A stretch of DNA of 10,320 bases from an uncultured Sutterella sp. (GTDB lineage: Bacteria > Pseudomonadota > Gammaproteobacteria > Burkholderiales > Burkholderiaceae_F). The stretch lies in NCBI GenBank assembly GCA_900554375.1, contig USHK01000028.1:1-10320 (forward strand), written 5' to 3'. Of the stretch, positions 6,986 through 10,320 are shown one piece after another. A program made the translations under genes and the position numbers. Each line of letters starts with the position of its first letter. Position 1 is the first letter of the stretch. The notes under the pieces were generated by a model. The model did not search any database. It was not told the origin of the DNA and saw nothing but the letters and a program-made list of their open reading frames with translations.

Positions 6986-7000
6986 CCTCCTTGCGGGAGG
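6986..7000. repeat. Short inverted repeat in the gap
   Basis: CCTCC (6986-6990) pairs with GGAGG (6996-7000) around a five-base loop. On the minus strand the Ts come before the hairpin, so it is not a standard terminator for the upstream ATPase operon. The minus-strand arm contains AAGGAGG, but no start codon follows at a useful distance. Confidence 0.3.
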
Positions 7001-7054
7001 AAAAAGACAAAGGCAGTCCAGACTAAATTAGCTGATGCTTTAGCTAGAGCAGGC

Positions 7055-7498
7055 TCATTTGGTTAACGTTTTGCGATATCGGAACATATGCAGGCAAGTG
7101 AACACCGTATATATGCAGCCTGCATAAGTGTGAAGCTTCCAGTTTTTAAGCACTATGGCTGCCAGAGTAACAGCGCCGAAGAACATCATGCTTCCGTTCT
7201 CGACCTTCCGAAGTTCTTTGCTTCTTAGAATCTTCTTAGTAGCGTTCTGATGGCTGAGGGAGGGCCCTTCCAAGTTACGCTGCAAAATCTTTTCGAGCTG
7301 CTGCTCATCAAACAGCTCCGGAACAAATCGAATGAGCAAAGAGCCCGTTATTTCGTTGACATCTGCCTGTTCAACCCCTGCAACATTCCTGACTTGATCG
7401 AATATTTTTACCGCTGTCTCATTGTGCTTTAACTGCGGAATCCGCAAACGCATACGGCTTCTAGTGCGGCTCACTTTGTACTTATCTAAAAAAGTCAT
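7055..7498 (-). CDS. Small HMA-like domain protein with two C-terminal membrane helices
   Basis: This is a 147-residue protein. Residues about 10-75 look like a heavy-metal-associated ferredoxin-like fold: R-S-R-M-R-L-R-I-P, then V-R-N-V-A-G-V-E-Q-A-D-V, then T-G-S-L-L-I-R-F. The CXXC metal site expected in the first loop is missing. Two hydrophobic segments follow at about 103-118 and 121-139, with a cluster of basic residues at the end. Its start ATG overlaps the ATPase stop in an ATGA, so translation is coupled, and the N-terminal domain resembles the first domain of that ATPase. It is probably an accessory subunit or assembly partner of the transporter. The specific function is unknown to me. 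There is no clear Shine-Dalgarno of its own. Confidence 0.75.
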   Translation of the reverse strand: MTFLDKYKVSRTRSRMRLRIPQLKHNETAVKIFDQVRNVAGVEQADVNEITGSLLIRFVPELFDEQQLEKILQRNLEGPSLSHQNATKKILRSKELRKVENGSMMFFGAVTLAAIVLKNWKLHTYAGCIYTVFTCLHMFRYRKTLTK

Positions 7499-9603
7499 TC
7501 TGCAAACTCAAGTAAAAAAGGAACGAAGTCAGAGGTATCGTTCGGCAGTTTGGCTCGTTGAGCGTTCCAAGCAACGCCCAGCGTTGTCGCATTATGCAAA
7601 ACAGCCCCGGTCGCAGGCATAATCAGTCCGGCCAACCCTCCGACTAGATACGCTGTATTCAGCCCTATCGTTGTTCTGAAATTCGTTTTGATTCTCGCGT
7701 AGGTTCTTCTTCCAAGCTCCAGCGCCAGTGGCAGATGAGTTAAATCAGACCCAAGCAGGACAACGGAGGCAACCTCTTTGGCAAGATCTGCGCCGTCCGA
7801 CAGAGAAACGCCGACCGAAGCTGCGGAAAGCGCCGGAGTATCGTTGATACCGTCTCCGATCATCAAGACTCTCCTTCCCTCTTTTTCTAAGCGCGATACT
7901 ATGGCTGATTTTCCGTCCGGCAAAACCTGAGAATAGAACTCGGTAATGCCGAGACGAGCGGCGACGTTGGCAGCCGTCTTTTCGCCGTCTCCAGTGATCA
8001 TCACGACGTGCGGAATGCCCATCTGGCGAAGCCTCTGAATTACATATTTCGATTCGTCTCTCAGAGGATCCTCAATTCCGATTAAACCGATGAGTTTTTT
8101 ACCCATGGCAAGATAAAGCACTGAATGGCCTTTGGACGCAATCGCTTCAATGTTACTTTGCGCAAAAGCGCAAGACACGCCTTCATCTTCTTCGACGAAA
8201 TGGCGGGAGCCGATCACGAGGTGTTCGCTTCGCAACTTCGAAGCAATACCGTGGCCGACTATGTACTCAACTTCCGCGTGCTCTTCCTCATGCGCCAAAT
8301 TCTTTTGCTCTGCGGCTTTGACCACAGCGCGGGCAACCGGATGAGGAAAATGCTCTTCCAGGCAGGCCGAAATCTTCAACACTTCATCTTCGGTCCACTC
8401 AGGGGCTAACGAAACGACTTCCGCCACCTTCGGAGAGGAAACCGTGAGCGTACCGGTCTTGTCGAAAACCACAGTATCAACTTTTGCTAAAGCCTCTAAA
8501 TATTTTCCGCCTTTAATTAGAATCTTGTGGTTGGCCGCTTCTTTCATCGCACTCAAAAAGGCGATAGGTGTTGCAAGCTTCAAGGCGCAGGAGTAATCAA
8601 CCATCAAAACGGCGGCCACTTTGGCCAAGTTCCGAGTTGCCAACCCGACTGCTCCGGCTAGTAAGAAGCTGTACGGAACGATCCTGTCCGCAAGGCGGAC
8701 TGCTTGTCCTTCGATACTTGCCTTTGCTTTCTCGCTGCTTTCAATAAAGCTCACGATCTTGTTGAGTCGAGTTTCTGATCCTATTCCGGTCGGACGAATC
8801 AGAAGCTTGCCTTCTTCCAATGTTGTTCCCGCAAAAACCGTACTGCCGGAATAGCGGTGCACCGGAAGAGGCTCACCGGTCATAGAAACTTGGTTCACCA
8901 TCCCTTCGCCGCCGATAACCTCTCCATCGACAGGAATGGCAGAGCCCGCTCTAACGATCACAGTATCTTTTTCAGTCAAGGAACCAAACGGAACTTCGAG
9001 TTCAATACCGTCCTTCTCAATCCAAACCGTGTCTACATTAACTGCAAGAGACTCCGTCAAATTAGCCATGGTTTTTCTACGCGTCCACTCTTCCAGGCGT
9101 TCCCCCAGACCGAGAAGCAATGCGGTTGTGCTTGCCGTCTTGAAATCACGCATAATCAGGGCAAGCAGGATAGAACTCATATCCAATACTTCGACACTCA
9201 GCTTTCCTTTAAATAAATTGCTGAAACCGTCGTAAAAAATGTCTTTGACGCTATTGATGAAAAGTCCCAAACGCAGCGGAAACGGAATTAAGTTCCTTGC
9301 AACCAATCGCACTGCCGGCCAAAAAGCAACGTCAGAAACCAGACTGCTTCCTTTTGGTATTGTTTTAGGCATCGAGCTGAGCGTCTCGATTTCCTCACCG
9401 AGCAAAGTTCGACTCCTCTCGAAAGCGGCTTCCGTTTGAAACACGATCAGCACACTTCCAGTGCGCGGCTTTACTTCCACCCCTTCGATGCCGGGAATCA
9501 ATTCGATCTTATCCGCCAGTTGTTCGGCTGCTTCAAACCCAAATTTGAAATCAGCGCGAAAACGCGCACGATGGCGCGTTTTCGAGACCACTCGAAAATT
9601 CAT
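7495..9603 (-). CDS. P1B-type heavy-metal-translocating ATPase with S-C-A-L-K motif
   Basis: This membrane pump of 702 residues would move a transition metal out of the cytoplasm using ATP. The order of parts is: an HMA-like domain (about 1-75) without CXXC; membrane helices between about 95 and 170; the actuator domain with T-G-E-P at 242-245; the metal-path helix with D-Y-S-C-A-L-K-L-A-T-P (336-346); phosphorylation site D-K-T-G-T-L-T at 381-387; nucleotide-binding H-P at 421-422; T-G-D-G at 537-540; G-D-G-I-N-D at 583-588; and C-terminal helices with L-H-N-A-T-T-L-G-V. The usual CPC of copper, zinc and cadmium pumps is S-C-A, so the metal cannot be read from the motif. The layout, with a degenerate HMA domain and a small partner gene upstream, recalls mycobacterial CtpC. 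ATG at 9603 has only GAGG upstream. Confidence 0.9.
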   Translation of the reverse strand: MNFRVVSKTRHRARFRADFKFGFEAAEQLADKIELIPGIEGVEVKPRTGSVLIVFQTEAAFERSRTLLGEEIETLSSMPKTIPKGSSLVSDVAFWPAVRLVARNLIPFPLRLGLFINSVKDIFYDGFSNLFKGKLSVEVLDMSSILLALIMRDFKTASTTALLLGLGERLEEWTRRKTMANLTESLAVNVDTVWIEKDGIELEVPFGSLTEKDTVIVRAGSAIPVDGEVIGGEGMVNQVSMTGEPLPVHRYSGSTVFAGTTLEEGKLLIRPTGIGSETRLNKIVSFIESSEKAKASIEGQAVRLADRIVPYSFLLAGAVGLATRNLAKVAAVLMVDYSCALKLATPIAFLSAMKEAANHKILIKGGKYLEALAKVDTVVFDKTGTLTVSSPKVAEVVSLAPEWTEDEVLKISACLEEHFPHPVARAVVKAAEQKNLAHEEEHAEVEYIVGHGIASKLRSEHLVIGSRHFVEEDEGVSCAFAQSNIEAIASKGHSVLYLAMGKKLIGLIGIEDPLRDESKYVIQRLRQMGIPHVVMITGDGEKTAANVAARLGITEFYSQVLPDGKSAIVSRLEKEGRRVLMIGDGINDTPALSAASVGVSLSDGADLAKEVASVVLLGSDLTHLPLALELGRRTYARIKTNFRTTIGLNTAYLVGGLAGLIMPATGAVLHNATTLGVAWNAQRAKLPNDTSDFVPFLLEFAE
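9557..9584 (-). promoter_or_regulatory. Strong hairpin inside the first codons of the ATPase gene
   Basis: A perfect 11-base-pair GC-rich stem (9557-9567 with 9574-9584) closes a six-base loop. It covers nucleotides 20-47 of the ATPase coding sequence, where strong mRNA structure usually lowers initiation. It encodes residues 7-16, a basic stretch. It may tune translation of the pump relative to its neighbours. The pairing is seen directly; the effect is inference. Confidence 0.45.
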
Positions 9604-9620
9604 ACATGCCTCAACAGCTA

Positions 9621-9646
9621 ACTTTCTGAAGTCATTGTCAGAAAGT
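9621..9646 (-). promoter_or_regulatory. Intercistronic hairpin between PacL-like gene and ATPase
   Basis: A perfect 9-base-pair stem (9621-9629 with 9638-9646) with an eight-base loop fills most of the 48-base gap. No U tract follows, so it is not an evident terminator. It could protect the upstream message or reduce ribosome or polymerase flow into the ATPase gene. Confidence 0.5.
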
Positions 9647-9651
9647 CCAAT

Positions 9652-9942
9652 TTAGTCCTTATTTAAATCTTCTTGGACAACAGTTGAAGCCGGTGTCACA
9701 GCGGGCTTCTGCTCTTCAGCTTTGCGGTCTTCGTATTTTTCTTTGGCTTCGGCTGCTAAATCCTCACAAGTTTCCTTAAGTGTTTCAGCTTGCTCAATAA
9801 TTGCGTCCTTAAGGTCATATCCGTAAGAAAGGACTTTTGCGGCATGAGGACGAAGATTTCCGCGTTTGACGACAGCTGCGCCAAAGGCACCGAGTAAAAC
9901 GCCGCCGAGGACACCAAGCAATACTTTATTAGATTCGCCCAT
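9652..9942 (-). CDS. Small one-helix protein, PacL-like partner of the P-type ATPase
   Basis: This is a 96-residue protein. The first third is a glycine-rich membrane helix (about 7-27, with G-V-L-G-G-V-L-L-G-A-F-G). A basic turn K-R-G-N-L-R-P follows, then a long charged amphipathic helix (about 38-76) rich in E, K and A, including L-A-A-E-A-K-E-K. Such a layout fits YtxH-like proteins. Directly before a CtpC-like ATPase, it also fits PacL (DUF1490) proteins, which hold zinc-exporting P-type ATPases in membrane platforms in mycobacteria. The histidine-rich metal site of PacL1 is not present at its C-terminus. I start at ATG 9942, where the membrane helix begins and AAAGG lies upstream. A longer frame from 10035 would add 31 unlikely residues. 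Function by homology is not proven. Confidence 0.7.
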   Translation of the reverse strand: MGESNKVLLGVLGGVLLGAFGAAVVKRGNLRPHAAKVLSYGYDLKDAIIEQAETLKETCEDLAAEAKEKYEDRKAEEQKPAVTPASTVVQEDLNKD

Positions 9943-9971
9943 GATGATAAACCTTTGCTTTTTATTTGAAA

Positions 9972-10008
9972 TGAGAATTATTCTAGTTTCCGGATGATTT
10001 ATTTGAAA
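9972..10008 (-). promoter_or_regulatory. Candidate promoter overlapped by a Fur-family-like box
   Basis: On the minus strand TAGAAT (9980-9985) is a near-consensus -10, spaced 17 bases from a poor -35, TTTCAA (10003-10008). The plus-strand sequence 9972-9986, TGAGAAT-T-ATTCTAG, agrees with the Fur 7-1-7 pattern (TGATAAT-N-ATTATCA) at 10 of 14 positions and contains the perfect palindrome AGAAT-T-ATTCT. It covers the -10, so a Fur, Zur or Mur repressor could control the metal ATPase operon. It lies 30 bases upstream of the first gene. Confidence 0.4.
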
Positions 10009-10048
10009 CCTGAACACGCAAAATGAGCAAGGCAAACCTTCTGTTTAA

Positions 10049-10064
10049 CTTGAATTTGTTCAAG
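10049..10064. repeat. Perfect 6-4-6 palindrome in the divergent intergenic region
   Basis: CTTGAA-TTTG-TTCAAG is a perfect inverted repeat lying about 107 bases upstream of the PacL-like start. It resembles an FNR/CRP-type operator at eight of ten half-site positions, but no promoter is placed to confirm this. Confidence 0.3.
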
Positions 10065-10100
10065 CGAATAAGAAATTCAAACCTAAAATTTTCTGAAAAC

Positions 10101-10123
10101 TGTGGTCTTTTTCCCATAGTTAC
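10101..10123 (+). repeat. Direct repeat copy 1 (23 bases)
   Basis: This is the first copy of a 23-base direct repeat upstream of the plus-strand gene. It begins TGTGGTCTTTTT and ends with a CATAGTTAC-type half. It matches copy 2 at 20 of 23 positions, and the copies start 97 bases apart. Confidence 0.7.
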
Positions 10124-10183
10124 AACCGGAAGTTTTCGTCTTTTGACAAACCACGAGCATCCTTAATCACAAGATATTCTCGG

Positions 10184-10189
10184 TATACT
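10184..10189 (+). promoter_or_regulatory. Possible -10 element for the plus-strand gene
   Basis: TATACT matches the -10 consensus at five of six positions and would start transcription near 10196, about 42 bases before the ATG at 10238. There is no good -35 at 16-18 bases. A consensus TTGACA lies at 10143-10148, but it is too far away and has only a poor -10 of its own. The assignment is weak. Confidence 0.3.
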
Positions 10190-10197
10190 TTGCGAGT

Positions 10198-10220
10198 TGT
10201 GGTCTTTTTTACATAATTAC
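10198..10220 (+). repeat. Direct repeat copy 2 (23 bases)
   Basis: This is the second copy of the 23-base repeat, identical to copy 1 over its first 12 bases and at 8 of the last 11. It lies just upstream of the AGGAG (10228-10232) of the plus-strand gene, so it may sit in that gene's leader. Confidence 0.7.
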
Positions 10221-10237
10221 TTATCCCAGGAGTCTCA

Positions 10238-10320
10238 ATGAGCTACATCTGTACCAGCTGCGGAAAAGAAACACCCACCTCAACCTTTCATAATGCCTGC
10301 GAATGCGGCGGCTTGTTTTC
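10238..10320 (+). CDS. Partial gene with N-terminal zinc ribbon, possibly threonine synthase
   Basis: Only the first 27 codons are in the window. ATG at 10238 follows AGGAG with five bases between. The protein begins M-S-Y-I-C-T-S-C-G-K-E and continues to A-C-E-C-G-G-L-F, giving four cysteines (5, 8, 21 and 23) in a zinc-ribbon arrangement. An N-terminal ribbon of this form ending in C-x-C-G-G-L is typical of zinc-ribbon threonine synthases and related pyridoxal-phosphate enzymes. The catalytic part lies outside the window, so the product is a guess. It is divergent from the metal ATPase module and probably unrelated to it. Confidence 0.6.
   Translation, partial: MSYICTSCGKETPTSTFHNACECGGLF

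Larger units (their letters stand above)
6499..7054. other. 556-base gap between the ATPase module and mccA, no convincing gene
   Basis: The stretch should hold the end of the metal ATPase transcript and the mccA promoter and leader. I see a perfect 7-4-7 palindrome at 6675-6692, a -10-like GATAAT at 6650-6655 on the minus strand, and a short inverted repeat at 6986-7000. CGAATAT occurs twice, at 6527 and 6544. A 61-codon minus-strand open frame starting with GTG at 6968 has no family resemblance. No tRNA, insertion sequence or clear U-tract terminator is visible. Confidence 0.6.

Noticed and set aside
6986-7000. Hairpin read as terminator of the ATPase operon
   Set aside because: On the minus strand the T-rich sequence precedes the stem rather than follows it.
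9943-10035. 31-residue extension of the PacL-like protein
   Set aside because: ATG at 9942 places the membrane helix at the N-terminus with AAAGG upstream, and the extension would run through the predicted promoter and Fur-like box.
1-10320. CRISPR array, tRNA, rRNA or insertion sequence
   Set aside because: No regularly spaced repeats, cloverleaf, rRNA-like stretch, transposase or terminal inverted repeats with target duplication were seen.

Overview
The window looks like chromosome of a Gram-negative, anaerobically respiring bacterium. Base composition is moderate, many genes have Shine-Dalgarno sequences, and the exported proteins carry Sec, Tat and lipoprotein signals. The gene set and general protein style suggest a gut betaproteobacterium of the Sutterella/Parasutterella type. 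That placement is inference and was not tested by any search. Almost everything lies on the minus strand, in two blocks, with the start of one plus-strand gene at the right edge.

Block 1 (about 6498 down to 77, minus) is a respiratory sulfite reduction operon of the Mcc/Sir type. In transcription order it reads: octaheme cytochrome c sulfite reductase MccA, with seven CXXCH sites plus the diagnostic CX15CH site; a periplasmic single-domain rhodanese; an FKBP-type prolyl isomerase (MccB-like); a two-helix membrane protein with a periplasmic TPR domain (CcmI/NrfG-like); a Tat-dependent ferredoxin-like protein with four predicted [4Fe-4S] clusters (MccC/NrfC-like); and an NrfD-like quinol-oxidising membrane subunit (MccD). 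A probable terminator follows, then a NosL-like copper lipoprotein. Electrons would run quinol -> MccD -> MccC -> MccA -> sulfite. The prolyl isomerase and TPR protein would serve folding and heme attachment. The NosL-like protein plausibly serves the copper ion known from MccA active sites.

The 556 bases from 6499 to 7054 hold no convincing gene. They contain the presumed mccA promoter, with a perfect 7-4-7 palindrome placed about 41 bases upstream of a predicted start, and a second short inverted repeat.

Block 2 (9942 down to 7055, minus) is a metal-transport module: a small one-helix protein resembling mycobacterial PacL partners of P-type ATPases, a P1B-type ATPase with S-C-A-L-K instead of CPC, and a small protein with an HMA-like fold and two membrane helices that overlaps the ATPase by four bases. 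Neither HMA-like domain has a CXXC metal site. A Fur-box-like palindrome overlaps the predicted promoter, and two strong hairpins bracket the ATPase start codon.

The right edge (10238 onward, plus) begins a protein with a four-cysteine zinc ribbon, possibly a threonine synthase. Its upstream region carries a 23-base direct repeat matching at 20 positions.
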